Source: Pseudomonas guariconensis
GTDB taxonomy: Bacteria; Pseudomonadota; Gammaproteobacteria; Pseudomonadales; Pseudomonadaceae
Assembly: GCF_024127895.1 (NCBI RefSeq)
Contig: NZ_JAMYBK010000005.1
Coordinates: 186,001-250,000, forward strand
DNA length: 64,000 nucleotides
Direction of reading: 5' to 3'
The translations under genes were made by a program, and so were the position numbers. Of this stretch, positions 1 to 8,858 are shown in pieces (positions within the stretch are counted from its first letter, which is position 1; each line of letters begins with the position of its first letter). The notes under the pieces are model-generated. The model searched no databases and was not told the origin of the DNA. It saw nothing but the letters and a program-made list of their open reading frames with translations.

Positions 1-263
1 CCGTCGACCACCTCCAGGCGGGTCAGGCCGGTGTGGCCGATCTCGGCATTCATCAGGCTCTGCGGGATGATGCCGATGACCTCGCCACCAGCGGCCATGG
101 CCGCGTCGGCCACGGTGCCCATCAGGCCGACCGCGCCGCCGCCGTAGACCAGGGTCAGGCCACGGCGGGCGATGGCCTGGCCGAGTGCGATGGCCGCCTC
201 GCGATAGGCTGGGTTGGCGCCGATGCTGGCACCGCAGAAGACACAAACGGAACGTACAGGCAT
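1..263 (-). CDS. LOG family protein (TIGR00730), 3' part cut by window edge
   Basis: The protein begins [18 protein letters not shown] and continues with a Rossmann-type nucleotide-binding segment containing [12 protein letters not shown], typical of the LOG/TIGR00730 family. Characterised members cleave cytokinin riboside 5'-monophosphates or other nucleotide 5'-monophosphates to base and ribose 5-phosphate in the cytoplasm. The ATG at 263 follows GGAGATAAGCA, a good ribosome binding site. Only the first 87 codons are inside the window, so the PGGxGTxxE signature that would confirm the enzyme is not visible. A possible tiny gene lies 64 bases upstream on the same strand and may be cotranscribed. 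The family call is firm; the physiological substrate is unknown. Confidence 0.85.
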   Translation of the reverse strand, partial: MPVRSVCVFCGASIGANPAYREAAIALGQAIARRGLTLVYGGGAVGLMGTVADAAMAAGGEVIGIIPQSLMNAEIGHTGLTRLEVVD

Positions 264-327
264 TGCTTATCTCCAGTTACATGCGTAAACAGGGTAAGGC
301 GCATGCCTGCCGCTTCCAAGGCCAGTT

Positions 328-417
328 TCACTCCGGGCGCGAGAATTCGTGGACGGCACCGCTCGCACCATGGGCGTAGGCGGCCAACAGACTGTTCATC
401 AAGCTACCGAGGGACAT
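328..417 (-). CDS. Possible 29-residue small protein upstream of the LOG gene
   Basis: On the minus strand AAGGAG sits eight bases before an ATG at 417, which opens a 30-codon frame (MSLGSLMNSLLAAYAHG...) closed by TGA at 328-330. An in-frame ATG at 423 is too close to the Shine-Dalgarno to be the better start. The peptide has a short amphipathic or hydrophobic N-terminal half (SLMNSLLAAYA) and a charged tail ending FSRPE. I do not recognise it. It lies between a GntR-type palindrome (485-496) and the LOG gene and could be the first cistron of that transcript or a leader peptide. The evidence is only the ribosome binding site and position, so it may not be expressed. Confidence 0.35.
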   Translation of the reverse strand: MSLGSLMNSLLAAYAHGASGAVHEFSRPE

Positions 418-484
418 GTTCATTGCTCCTTAATGAGAGGTTGTCTCATCGTCCGCTAAGAAGGCATGATGTGCACTTAGATTG

Positions 485-496
485 GTTGTATACAAT
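485..496. promoter_or_regulatory. GTTGTATACAAT palindrome, possible GntR-family operator
   Basis: TTGTATACAA at 486-495 is a perfect ten-base palindrome in the divergent gap between the LOG gene and azurin. Palindromes with a GTATAC core are typical operators of GntR-family repressors. It lies about 70 bases before the possible small ORF and 115 bases before azurin, so either side could be controlled. The regulator is not in the window. Confidence 0.4.
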
Positions 497-534
497 CCAT
501 TGAACAAATCAACTGGCTGACCACTTGACGCCCC

Positions 535-548
535 TTGACGCACATCAG
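535..548 (+). promoter_or_regulatory. Candidate ANR/FNR box upstream of azurin
   Basis: TTGAC-N4-ATCAG at 535-548 matches the FNR/ANR consensus TTGAT-N4-ATCAA at eight of ten defined positions and lies 62 bases before the azurin ATG. Azurin in P. aeruginosa is known to be ANR-activated, so the function is plausible. I could not place a convincing -10 box at the expected distance. Confidence 0.45.
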
Positions 549-610
549 GAAGGGGCATGGCGGTTTCAGGCAGTCTCGCAATTGATAAAACCCTGCCAAG
601 GAGATTCACG

Positions 611-1060
611 ATGTTTGCGAAAGCTGTAGCGGTATCCCTGCTGACCCTCGCCAGCGCCTCTGTCTTCGCAGCCGAGTGTTCGGTGACTGTCGACTCGACC
701 GACCAGATGTCTTACAACACCAAGGAATTCACCGTCGACAAGAGCTGCAAGGAGTTCACCGTCAAGCTGACCCACTCCGGCAACCTGCCGAAGAACGTCA
801 TGGGCCACAACCTGGTGATCAGCAAGACAGCCGACATGCAGGGCATTGCCACCGAAGGCATGACCCAGGGCATCGACAAGGGCTACCTGAAGGAAGACAA
901 CGCCGCGATCATCGCCCACACCGCGATGATCGGTGCGCCAGAGAAGGAAACCGAGGTGAAGTTCGACACCTCCAAGCTGGAAGCGGGCGGTGACTACAGC
1001 TTCTTCTGCACCTTCCCGGGCCATATCTCGATGATGAAGGGCAAGGTTATCGTCAAGTAA
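611..1060 (+). CDS. azu: Azurin, periplasmic blue copper protein
   Basis: A 149-residue precursor with a 20-residue Sec signal ending ASASVFA before mature AECSVTVDS. The mature chain shows the type-1 copper ligands of azurin: His46 in MGHN, and Cys112, His117 and Met121 in the segment [10 protein letters not shown]. Cys3 and Cys26 form the usual disulfide. It is a periplasmic electron carrier between cytochromes and terminal oxidoreductases. The ATG at 611 follows AAGGAG; the longer open frame from 557 has no such signal. A candidate ANR box lies upstream. Length and ligand spacing match the family exactly. Confidence 0.97.
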   Translation: MFAKAVAVSLLTLASASVFAAECSVTVDSTDQMSYNTKEFTVDKSCKEFTVKLTHSGNLPKNVMGHNLVISKTADMQGIATEGMTQGIDKGYLKEDNAAIIAHTAMIGAPEKETEVKFDTSKLEAGGDYSFFCTFPGHISMMKGKVIVK

Positions 1061-1087
1061 GTAAAGCCATGTAGGGCTTACTGGCCT

Positions 1088-1171
1088 CTTCGCGGGCAAG
1101 CACGCTCCCACAGGTTGACCACTGGTCTCGAGGACAGTGATGACCCTGTGGAGCGGGCTTGCCCGCGAAGC
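1088..1171. repeat. Paired REP element between azurin and nadE
   Basis: Two inverted copies of the P. putida-type REP (TTCGCGGGCAAG...CTCCCACAGG and its reverse complement ending TTGCCCGCGAAG) face each other across about 30 bases, forming a BIME-like hairpin. It lies between the convergent genes azu and nadE, where it can serve as a transcription or mRNA 3'-end barrier. The left copy has one mismatch (CACGCT for CCCGCT). Confidence 0.85.
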
Positions 1172-1174
1172 TTT

Positions 1175-2002
1175 TCAGGGGGCGAACGGCAGCTCGCGCT
1201 TGTGCTGGGTCTTGCGGTAGGTGGCGACGATGATGTCGAACGCCTCCTGGCTGACCGGCTCGCCATGCAGGAAGGCATCGATCTGCTGGTAGGTCACGCC
1301 ATGGGATGCTTCGTCCGGCTTGCCCGGCGCCAGGTCTTCCAGGTCCGCCGTCGGCACCTTTTCCACCAGCGACTCCGGTGCGCCGAAGCTACGGGCGATG
1401 GCGCGCACCTGGTTTTTCACCAGGCCGCTCAGCGGCGCCAGGTCGCAGGCTCCGTCACCGAACTTGGTGAAGAAGCCCATCACCGCCTCGGCGGCATGGT
1501 CGGTGCCGATCACCAGGCCCTGGCGGGCGCCGGCGATGCTGTATTGGGCAACCATGCGCATGCGCGCCTTGACGTTGCCGACGACGAAGTCGACCAAGGT
1601 CGGCGAACCGCCTTCCAGGGCCTTCACCTCTCCCGCCAGGGCGCGCACTGCCGGTGCGATGTCGACGGTATGGACCTCGTCGGCCTTGATGACATCCAGG
1701 CAGGCCTGGGCGTCGTGCTCGTCGTGCTGCACCTGGTAGGGCAGGCGCACGGCGATGAAGCGGTAGCCGTCATCGCCGGTCTCGGCGCGCAATTCGTTGA
1801 CGGCGCGCTGGGCGAGCAGGGCGGCGGTCAGCGAGTCGACTCCGCCACTGATACCCAGGACCAGGGTCTTGAGCCGGGCATTGGCCAGGCAGTCCTTGAT
1901 GAAGGCCACGCGCCGGGCGACTTCGGCCTCGAGCGCCGCGGCGTCGGCGAACGGCGGCTGCACCTTGAGCGCTTGCGCAATCTCTCGCTGGACGGCTTGC
2001 AT
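1175..2002 (-). CDS. nadE: NH3-dependent NAD+ synthetase
   Basis: A 275-residue protein that amidates nicotinic acid adenine dinucleotide to NAD+ with ATP and ammonia, the last step of NAD synthesis. The PP-loop SGGVDS is at residues 52-57, followed by a QxxHDEHDAQ segment and [15 protein letters not shown] typical of the ammonia-dependent enzyme. There is no glutaminase domain. It is three bases downstream of pncB, and its AAGGAG lies inside the end of pncB, so the two are translationally linked in one operon. Together they convert nicotinate to NAD via the Preiss-Handler route. Confidence 0.95.
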   Translation of the reverse strand: MQAVQREIAQALKVQPPFADAAALEAEVARRVAFIKDCLANARLKTLVLGISGGVDSLTAALLAQRAVNELRAETGDDGYRFIAVRLPYQVQHDEHDAQACLDVIKADEVHTVDIAPAVRALAGEVKALEGGSPTLVDFVVGNVKARMRMVAQYSIAGARQGLVIGTDHAAEAVMGFFTKFGDGACDLAPLSGLVKNQVRAIARSFGAPESLVEKVPTADLEDLAPGKPDEASHGVTYQQIDAFLHGEPVSQEAFDIIVATYRKTQHKRELPFAP

Positions 2003-2005
2003 GGG

Positions 2006-3211
2006 TTACTCCTTGCTGGGGACTTTGAATACGTGACGCAGGTAGGCAACGAAATTCTCGTCGCGGCATTGGGTCTTGGCGGCCTCGTCGGAGATCTTCG
2101 CCACCGGCGAGCCATTGCAGTCGGTCATTTTAAGCACGATGCTCATCGGTGCCACACCGGGGATATCGCAGGTCAGGTTGGTGCCGATGCCGAAGCTGAC
2201 GTTGATGCGGCCGCGCAGGGCACGGAAGATTTCCAGCGACCGGGTGAGGTTGAGGCCGTCGGAAAACACCAGTGTCTTGGTCATGGGGTCGATACCCAGT
2301 CTCTGGTAGTGGGCGATGGCCTTCTCGGCCCAGGCCACCGGCTCGCCCGAGTCGTGGCGCAGGCCATCGAACAGCTTGGCGAAGTACAGGTCGAAATCGC
2401 CCAGGAACGCATCCATGGTGATGCAGTCGGTCAGGGCGATGCCCAGTAGCCCGCGGTACTCGCGGACCCAGCAGTCCAGGGCGGCGATCTGGCTGTCGAT
2501 CAGCCGCGGGCCGAGCTGCTGGTGGGCCATGATCCATTCATGAGCCATGGTGCCCAGTGGCTTGATATCCAGTTTCCATGCCAGGTCGACATTGCTGGTG
2601 CCGACGAAGCGCGCCGGGAAGTCGTCGCGCAGGACCCGCACCACCTCCTCCTGGACCCGGCTGGAGAAGCGCCGGCGTGTGCCGAAGTCGGCGACTTGCA
2701 GTTCGGCCAGCTCGTCGTCGCTGGCGTGGGCGCGCAGCCAGTCGAACTTGCGGTACAACTGGTCACGGGCCTCGGCCAGGCGCATGCGCGGATGCAGGTG
2801 GCGGTTGCGCACCTCGCTGATGATCGCCAGCAACGGCACCTCGAACAGGATCACATGCAGCCAGGGGCCGCGCAGGCGCAGGCACAGCTGGTCGTTCTCG
2901 ATCCCCAGGTGCAGGTAGCGCAGGTTGAAGCGGAACAAGCCGAGAAAGCGCAGGAAGTCTGGCTTGAGGAAGCTGATGCGTTCGAGAAAGGCCAGTTGGC
3001 CGTCGTCCAGGGTCAGCTCGCCGAGCCGTTCGACCTGGGTGCGGATCTCGTCCAGGTAAGGGCGCAGGTCCTCGCCGTTGCGGCAGCGAAACTCCCATTC
3101 CACGTCGGCGTCCGGGTAGTTGTGCAGCACCGCCTGCATCATCGTCAGCTTGTAGAAGTCGGTGTCGAGCAGGTTATGCACGATGCGCTCGGCGAATGCG
3201 CTCACGCTCAT
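2006..3211 (-). CDS. pncB: Nicotinate phosphoribosyltransferase
   Basis: A 401-residue enzyme forming nicotinate mononucleotide from nicotinate and PRPP with ATP hydrolysis. Family marks are [13 protein letters not shown] at the N-terminus, the SNVDLAWK segment, [14 protein letters not shown] and the phosphate-binding [10 protein letters not shown]. The chosen start, [13 protein letters not shown], follows CTGGAG and fits the usual length; a 20-residue upstream extension has no family similarity. First gene of the pncB-nadE operon. The gap upstream holds a REP and the bra regulatory region. Confidence 0.95.
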   Translation of the reverse strand: MSVSAFAERIVHNLLDTDFYKLTMMQAVLHNYPDADVEWEFRCRNGEDLRPYLDEIRTQVERLGELTLDDGQLAFLERISFLKPDFLRFLGLFRFNLRYLHLGIENDQLCLRLRGPWLHVILFEVPLLAIISEVRNRHLHPRMRLAEARDQLYRKFDWLRAHASDDELAELQVADFGTRRRFSSRVQEEVVRVLRDDFPARFVGTSNVDLAWKLDIKPLGTMAHEWIMAHQQLGPRLIDSQIAALDCWVREYRGLLGIALTDCITMDAFLGDFDLYFAKLFDGLRHDSGEPVAWAEKAIAHYQRLGIDPMTKTLVFSDGLNLTRSLEIFRALRGRINVSFGIGTNLTCDIPGVAPMSIVLKMTDCNGSPVAKISDEAAKTQCRDENFVAYLRHVFKVPSKE

Positions 3212-3329
3212 GGGCAGGCTCCAGGTCGGTGGCGCTCGCTGGAACGGCGCAAGCGCGGGGTTGGCAGCCATTGTGCCAGCCTTTTGCGTGGAGCGTGCAG
3301 ATGAGCCCTTTGCGCTGGCTGGGCTGGCC

Positions 3330-3356
3330 CATTCGCGGGCAGGCCCGTTCCCACAT
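3330..3356. repeat. Single REP unit upstream of pncB and braC
   Basis: ATTCGCGGGCAGGCCCGTTCCCACA is one degenerate copy of the REP repeat seen in pairs elsewhere in the window. No inverted partner is evident, only a short GCGCGACAGCGC palindrome just after it. It lies between the divergent pncB and bra promoters. Confidence 0.6.
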
Positions 3357-3436
3357 ACCCGTTGCGCGACAGCGCAGCCCAGGTCGTTTCGCCATGCACC
3401 AGCTAGGCTCTAAACGGTGCCGCCTGTAGCAGTTGC

Positions 3437-3451
3437 GCACCAGTTGTGTGC
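3437..3451. promoter_or_regulatory. Possible NtrC binding site upstream of braC
   Basis: GCAC-N7-GTGC at 3437-3451 has the spacing of NtrC enhancer sites. It lies about 215 bases upstream of the sigma-54 promoter, a normal enhancer distance. It is a single short site with an imperfect context, so this is a suggestion only. Confidence 0.35.
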
Positions 3452-3590
3452 AGTTCGGTGACGTCGGCTGTTACAGGTTGGTTGCACGTTAACACTTGCC
3501 AGGGTTGCAATGATGGCACTCGATGGTTGCTCCTTTCCTCCTTGCTGGGTGGCGCCTGCTGTGTGGCAGACGGTTGCACGCTCAATAAAG

Positions 3591-3612
3591 AAAAGGCCGT
3601 CGGTCGCCTTTT
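3591..3612. terminator. AAAAGGC/GCCTTTT hairpin upstream of the bra promoter
   Basis: AAAAGGC (3591-3597) and GCCTTTT (3606-3612) form a seven-base stem with an eight-base loop and flanking A/T runs on both sides. It could terminate transcripts in either direction and insulate the braC promoter. The remainder of 3212-3727 shows no gene. Confidence 0.4.
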
Positions 3613-3652
3613 GCCTGCCTTTCCCTGGCGTTTTCCTACAAGACAAAACCAA

Positions 3653-3668
3653 TGGCACGGCCCTTGCT
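3653..3668 (+). promoter_or_regulatory. Sigma-54 promoter of the bra operon
   Basis: TGGCACGGCCCTTGCT at 3653-3668 matches the -24/-12 consensus TGGCAC-N5-TTGC(A/T) completely, with GG and GC separated by ten bases. It lies 60 bases before the braC ATG. Sigma-54 dependence means an enhancer-binding activator, most probably NtrC under nitrogen limitation, although the activator is inferred. Confidence 0.8.
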
Positions 3669-3727
3669 CGGAGCACAGGGCTGAGAAGTTGTAGTGCCAA
3701 TCAAAAAAACTCTAGGAGCACCACCTC

Positions 3728-4864
3728 ATGTCGCAGACGTTTTACAAGAAAGGTTTCCTGGCTCTGGCCGTAGCTTCGGCACTGGGTGTTTCTGCGTATG
3801 TTCAGGCCGACGTCAAGATCGGCGTCGCAGGCCCCATGACCGGGGCCAACGCAGCGTTTGGCGAGCAATACATGAAAGGTGCCCAGGCGGCGGCCGACAA
3901 GATCAACGCCGCCGGTGGGGTCAACGGCGAGAAAATCGTCCTGGTGAGGGGGGACGATGCCTGTGAGCCGAAGCAGGCCGTGGCGGTGGCCAACCGCTTG
4001 GTCGATCAGGAGAAGGTCGTCGGGGTGATCGGCCACTTCTGTTCCTCGTCCACCATCCCGGCCTCGGAGGTCTACGATGAAGCCGGCATCATCGCCGTCA
4101 CCCCCGGCTCCACCAACCCGCAGGTGACCGAGCGCGGCCTGTCGGCGATGTTCCGCATGTGCGGCCGCGACGACCAGCAGGGCATCGTCGCCGGCGACTA
4201 CATCGTCGACGTGCTCAAGGGCAAGAAGGTCGTCGTGCTGCACGACAAGGACACCTACGGCCAGGGCCTTGCCGACGCGACCAAGGCCCAGCTGGAGAAA
4301 CGCGGCGTCAAGCCGGTGCTGTATGAAGGCCTGACCCGTGGCGAGAAAGACTTCAGCGCCGTGGTCACCAAGATCCGCGCTGCCGGTGCCGATGTCGTCT
4401 ACTTCGGTGGCCTGCACCCGGAAGCCGGCCCGCTGGTGCGCCAGCTGCGCGAGCAGGGCCTGAAGGACATTCCGTTCATGTCCGACGATGGCATCGTCAC
4501 CGACGAACTGGTGGCCACTGCCGGCGGCCCACAATACACCAACGGTGTGTACATGACCTTCGGCGCCGACCCACGCCTGCTGCCAGACAGCAAGGCGGTG
4601 GTCGACGAGTTCCGCAAGGGCGGCACCGAGCCTGAGGGCTACACCCTGTATGCCTACGCTTCCCTGCAGGTGCTGGCCGCAGCCTTCAACGGCGCCAAGT
4701 CGAACAATGGCGAGGATGCCGCCAAGTGGCTCAAGGCCAACTCGGTCAAGACCGTCATGGGCGAGAAGAAATTCGATAGCAAGGGCGACCTGACCGTCTC
4801 CGACTACGTGGTCTACCAGTGGGATGCCAACGGCAAGTACCACCAACTGGAAAAACAAAAATAA
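3728..4864 (+). CDS. braC: Branched-chain amino acid ABC transporter, periplasmic binding protein
   Basis: A 378-residue LivJ/BraC-type binding protein. A Sec signal ending SAYVQA is removed before DVKIGVAGPMTGANA, the canonical start of the mature binding fold. It captures leucine, isoleucine, valine and probably alanine or threonine in the periplasm and delivers them to BraDE. AGGAG lies upstream of the ATG at 3728. It is the first gene of braCDEFG, directly behind a sigma-54 promoter, and is separated from braD by 154 bases containing a strong hairpin. This would favour higher expression of the binding protein than of the membrane components. Confidence 0.95.
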   Translation: MSQTFYKKGFLALAVASALGVSAYVQADVKIGVAGPMTGANAAFGEQYMKGAQAAADKINAAGGVNGEKIVLVRGDDACEPKQAVAVANRLVDQEKVVGVIGHFCSSSTIPASEVYDEAGIIAVTPGSTNPQVTERGLSAMFRMCGRDDQQGIVAGDYIVDVLKGKKVVVLHDKDTYGQGLADATKAQLEKRGVKPVLYEGLTRGEKDFSAVVTKIRAAGADVVYFGGLHPEAGPLVRQLREQGLKDIPFMSDDGIVTDELVATAGGPQYTNGVYMTFGADPRLLPDSKAVVDEFRKGGTEPEGYTLYAYASLQVLAAAFNGAKSNNGEDAAKWLKANSVKTVMGEKKFDSKGDLTVSDYVVYQWDANGKYHQLEKQK

Positions 4865-4875
4865 CAAAGGCACAA

Positions 4876-4895
4876 GCCCGGGCAGGTGCCCGGGC
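4876..4895 (+). terminator. Hairpin between braC and braD (partial terminator or mRNA stabiliser)
   Basis: GCCCGGGCA and TGCCCGGGC form a nine-base perfect inverted repeat with two bases between, just after the braC stop. There is no U tract, so it is more likely a 3'-end stabiliser or attenuator that makes braC mRNA more abundant than braDEFG. Confidence 0.6.
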
Positions 4896-5018
4896 CGCTG
4901 CCCCTGCGGTACCCGTTCCTACTCGTAGATCTGCACCAGTTCTGCGCTGCGAGGGCCGCGTCATTCCAGGCCCGCCGTGGTCGGCGCTCGTGCAATCTCA
5001 ATCAGGTGAGATTGCGTT

Positions 5019-5933
5019 ATGGATGGTATTTTCCTGCAGCAACTGATCAATGGGCTGACCCTCGGGTCGGTCTATGGTCTGATCGCCATCGGCTACACAA
5101 TGGTCTATGGCATCATCGGCATGATCAACTTCGCGCACGGCGAGGTGTATATGATCTCCGCGTACCTCGCGGCGATCAGCCTGGCATTGCTGGCTTATTT
5201 CGGTATCGAGTCGTTTCCGCTGCTGATGCTGGGAACCTTGTTGTTCACCATCGTCATCACCGGCGTCTATGGCTTCACCATCGAACGCATCGCCTACAAG
5301 CCCCTGCGTAACTCCACCCGCCTGGCGCCGCTGATCAGCGCCATCGGCATCTCGCTGATCTTGCAGAACTACGCGCAGATCAGCCAGGGCGCCCGCCAGC
5401 AAGGCGTGCCGACCCTGCTCGAAGGCGCCTGGCGCGTCGAGGTGGGCACAGGCTTCGTGCAACTGACCTACACCAAGATTTTCATCCTGGTCGCGGCCTT
5501 CGTCGGCATGGCCCTGCTCACCTACGTGATCAAGTACACCAAGCTCGGACGCATGTGCCGTGCCACCCAGCAGGACCGCAAGATGGCCTCGATCCTGGGG
5601 ATCAACACCGACCGGGTGATCTCCTACGTGTTCGTCATCGGCGCGGTGATGGCCGCCCTGGCTGGCGTGCTGATCACCATGAACTACGGCACTTTCGACT
5701 TCTATGCCGGCTTCATCATCGGTATCAAGGCGTTCACCGCCGCGGTGCTCGGCGGTATCGGCTCGCTCCCTGGCGCCATGCTGGGCGGGATCGTCCTGGG
5801 GATTTCCGAGTCGCTGTTCTCCGGTTTGATCAACTCCGACTACAAGGATGTGTTCAGCTTCTCGCTGCTGGTGCTGATCCTGATCTTCCGTCCCCAAGGC
5901 CTGCTGGGTCGCCCGCTCGTGGCTAAGGTGTGA
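5019..5933 (+). CDS. braD: Branched-chain amino acid ABC transporter permease (LivH type)
   Basis: A 304-residue inner-membrane permease with about eight hydrophobic segments. The N-terminal stretch LINGLTLGSVYGLIAIGYTM and the segment INFAHGEVYM are signatures of LivH/BraD. The cytoplasmic coupling loop around residues 190-205 (TDRVISYVF context) contacts the ATPases. AGGTGAG precedes the ATG. The stop overlaps the region of the braE start, so the two permease genes are translationally coupled. It forms the translocation pore with BraE. Confidence 0.95.
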   Translation: MDGIFLQQLINGLTLGSVYGLIAIGYTMVYGIIGMINFAHGEVYMISAYLAAISLALLAYFGIESFPLLMLGTLLFTIVITGVYGFTIERIAYKPLRNSTRLAPLISAIGISLILQNYAQISQGARQQGVPTLLEGAWRVEVGTGFVQLTYTKIFILVAAFVGMALLTYVIKYTKLGRMCRATQQDRKMASILGINTDRVISYVFVIGAVMAALAGVLITMNYGTFDFYAGFIIGIKAFTAAVLGGIGSLPGAMLGGIVLGISESLFSGLINSDYKDVFSFSLLVLILIFRPQGLLGRPLVAKV

Positions 5934-5935
5934 AC

Positions 5936-7225
5936 ATGTCCGCTGCCAATATTGCTTCTTCCGGTTTCGACATCAAACGCAGCCTGCTGGAAACCGTCGT
6001 CGCGGGCTTGCTGGCCCTGATCGTGTTCGGCCCCGTGGTCGGGGTGGTGCTCGATGGCTACAGCTTCAATGCCGAACCCACCCGTGTGGCCTGGCTGGTC
6101 GGCGGGGTGATGGTGGGGCGCTTCTTGCTCAGCCTGTTCTTCCAGAGCGGCACTGGCCGGCACATCCTGCACGGCTTCGAGAGTGGCGGTTCGGGCGTGC
6201 ACGTGCGGGCGCCGGACTACAAGTCGCGACTGCGTTACATCATCCCCCTGCTGATCGTGGTCGCCATCGTCTTCCCGGTTTTCGCCAACAAGTACCTGCT
6301 GACCGTGGTCATCCTCGGCCTGATCTACGTGCTGCTGGGCTTGGGCCTGAACATCGTGGTCGGCCTGGCCGGGCTGCTCGACCTGGGCTACGTGGCCTTC
6401 TACGCCATCGGCGCCTACGGCCTGGCGCTGGGCTACCAGTACCTGGGGCTCGGCTTCTGGAGCGTGCTGCCGCTGGCGGCGATCGCGGCGGCGCTGGCGG
6501 GGTGCATCCTCGGGTTCCCGGTGTTGCGCATGCACGGCGACTACCTGGCCATCGTGACCTTGGGCTTCGGCGAGATCATCCGCCTGGTGCTGAACAACTG
6601 GCTGTCGTTCACCGGCGGCCCCAACGGCATGCCGGCGCCATCGCCGACCTTCCTGGGCCTGGAGTTCGGCCGTCGGGCCAAGGATGGCGGGGTGCCGTTC
6701 CATGAGTTCTTCGGCATCGACTACAACCCCAACCTGAAATTCCTGTTCATCTACGTCGTGCTGTTCCTGGTGGTGCTGGCGGTGCTGTACATCAAGCACC
6801 GGCTGACCCGCATGCCGGTGGGGCGCGCCTGGGAAGCCCTGCGCGAGGACGAGATCGCCTGCCGTTCCATGGGCCTGAACCATGTGCTGGTCAAGCTCTC
6901 GGCCTTCACCATCGGCGCTTCCACCGCAGGCCTGGCCGGGGTGTTCTTCGCCACGTACCAGGGCTTCGTCAACCCGTCGTCGTTCACCTTCTTCGAGTCG
7001 GCGCTGATCCTGGCCATCGTCGTACTCGGCGGCATGGGCTCGACCGTGGGCGTGGTGATCGCGGCGTTCGTGCTGACCGTGGCGCCGGAGCTGCTGCGCA
7101 GCTTCTCCGAGTACCGGGTGCTGCTGTTCGGCGTGCTGATGGTGCTGATGATGATCTGGCGACCGCGTGGGCTGATCCGCATCAGCCGCACCGGTGTGGT
7201 CCCGCGTAAAGGAGTGGCGCCATGA
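5936..7225 (+). CDS. braE: Branched-chain amino acid ABC transporter permease (LivM type)
   Basis: A 429-residue permease. The N-terminal 100 residues are a LivM-specific extension with two hydrophobic segments. The conserved core follows from about residue 100 (LGLNIVVGLAGLLDLGYVAF). The ATG at 5936 is preferred because AAGGTG lies five bases upstream; a GTG at 5930 overlapping the braD stop is the alternative and adds two residues. The end overlaps braF by four bases (ATGA). The segment GLIRISRTG at the end matches the RPRGLI motif shared with BraD. Confidence 0.93.
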   Translation: MSAANIASSGFDIKRSLLETVVAGLLALIVFGPVVGVVLDGYSFNAEPTRVAWLVGGVMVGRFLLSLFFQSGTGRHILHGFESGGSGVHVRAPDYKSRLRYIIPLLIVVAIVFPVFANKYLLTVVILGLIYVLLGLGLNIVVGLAGLLDLGYVAFYAIGAYGLALGYQYLGLGFWSVLPLAAIAAALAGCILGFPVLRMHGDYLAIVTLGFGEIIRLVLNNWLSFTGGPNGMPAPSPTFLGLEFGRRAKDGGVPFHEFFGIDYNPNLKFLFIYVVLFLVVLAVLYIKHRLTRMPVGRAWEALREDEIACRSMGLNHVLVKLSAFTIGASTAGLAGVFFATYQGFVNPSSFTFFESALILAIVVLGGMGSTVGVVIAAFVLTVAPELLRSFSEYRVLLFGVLMVLMMIWRPRGLIRISRTGVVPRKGVAP

Positions 7226-8093
7226 ACGACGAAGTCATTCTCTCGGTCGACAACCTGATGATGCAGTTCGGCGGCATCAAGGCGCTCAGCGATGTCAGCC
7301 TCAAGGTCCGGCGCAACCAGATCTTTGCCCTGATCGGCCCCAACGGTGCCGGCAAGACCACGGTGTTCAACTGCTTGACCGGCTTCTACAAGGCCAGTGG
7401 CGGGCGCATCGAGCTGAATGTGCGCGGTACCCGTACCGACGTCATCCAGTTGCTCGGCGAGCGCTTCCAGGTGGCGGACTTCGTGTCGCCGGCGCGTTTC
7501 GCCAACCGCTTGTACTACAAGATGTTCGGCGGTACTCACCTGGTCAACCGCGCGGGGCTGGCACGCACCTTCCAGAACATCCGCCTGTTCAAGGAAATGT
7601 CGGTGGTGGAGAACCTGCTGGTGGCCCAGCACATGTGGGTCAACCGCAACCTGCTGGCCGGCGTGCTCAACACCAAGGCCTACCGCAAGGCCGAGAGCGA
7701 TGCCCTGGACCACGCGTTCTACTGGCTGGAGGTGGTGGACCTGGTCGACTGCGCCAACCGCCTGGCCGGCGAACTCTCCTACGGCCAGCAGCGCCGCCTG
7801 GAGATCGCCAGGGCCATGTGCACGCGGCCGAAGATCATCTGCCTGGACGAGCCGGCCGCCGGCCTCAACCCCCAGGAAACCGAGGCCCTGAGCCGCATGA
7901 TCCGCGTGCTGCGCGACGAGCACGACATCACCGTGGTGCTGATCGAGCACGACATGGGCATGGTCATGAGCATCTCCGACCATATCGTCGTGCTCGACCA
8001 CGGCAAACTGATCGCCGAGGGCGCGCCACAGGAGATCCGCAACAACCCGACGGTGATCGCCGCCTACCTGGGTGCCGACGAAGAGGAACTGGT

Positions 8094-8097
<4 letters not shown>
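7222..8097 (+). CDS. braF: Branched-chain amino acid ABC transporter ATP-binding protein (LivG type)
   Basis: A 291-residue ATPase. Walker A GPNGAGKTT is near residue 39, the LivG-type insertion (NRAGLARTFQNIRLF) follows, the signature is LSYGQQRRLEIARA and Walker B ends CLDEPAAGLNP, with the switch His in IEHDMGMV. It is one of two ATPases energising BraDE. It overlaps braE by four bases and braG by four bases. GGAG lies upstream of its ATG inside braE. Confidence 0.96.
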
Positions 8098-8810
<713 letters not shown>

Positions 8811-8823
8811 TTGCGTTCGATAC

Positions 8824-8843
8824 GGGGGCCGCTTCGCGCCCCC
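8824..8843 (+). terminator. Hairpin after braG
   Basis: GGGGGC (8824-8829) pairs with GCCCCC (8838-8843) around CGCTTCGC, thirteen bases after the braG stop. There is no U tract. It probably marks the 3' end of the bra mRNA. Confidence 0.6.
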
Positions 8844-8858
8844 GGCTGTTCATGGCCA

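Noticed and set aside
1115..2449. Long plus-strand open frame opposite nadE and pncB
   Set aside because: It is an antisense shadow typical of high-GC DNA; the minus-strand frames match known enzymes throughout.
3260..3278. Possible sigma-54 promoter for pncB on the minus strand (TGGCACAATGGCTGCC)
   Set aside because: The -24 half is good and GG-N10-GC spacing fits, but the -12 half is CTGC rather than TTGC, and sigma-54 control of NAD salvage has no supporting context.
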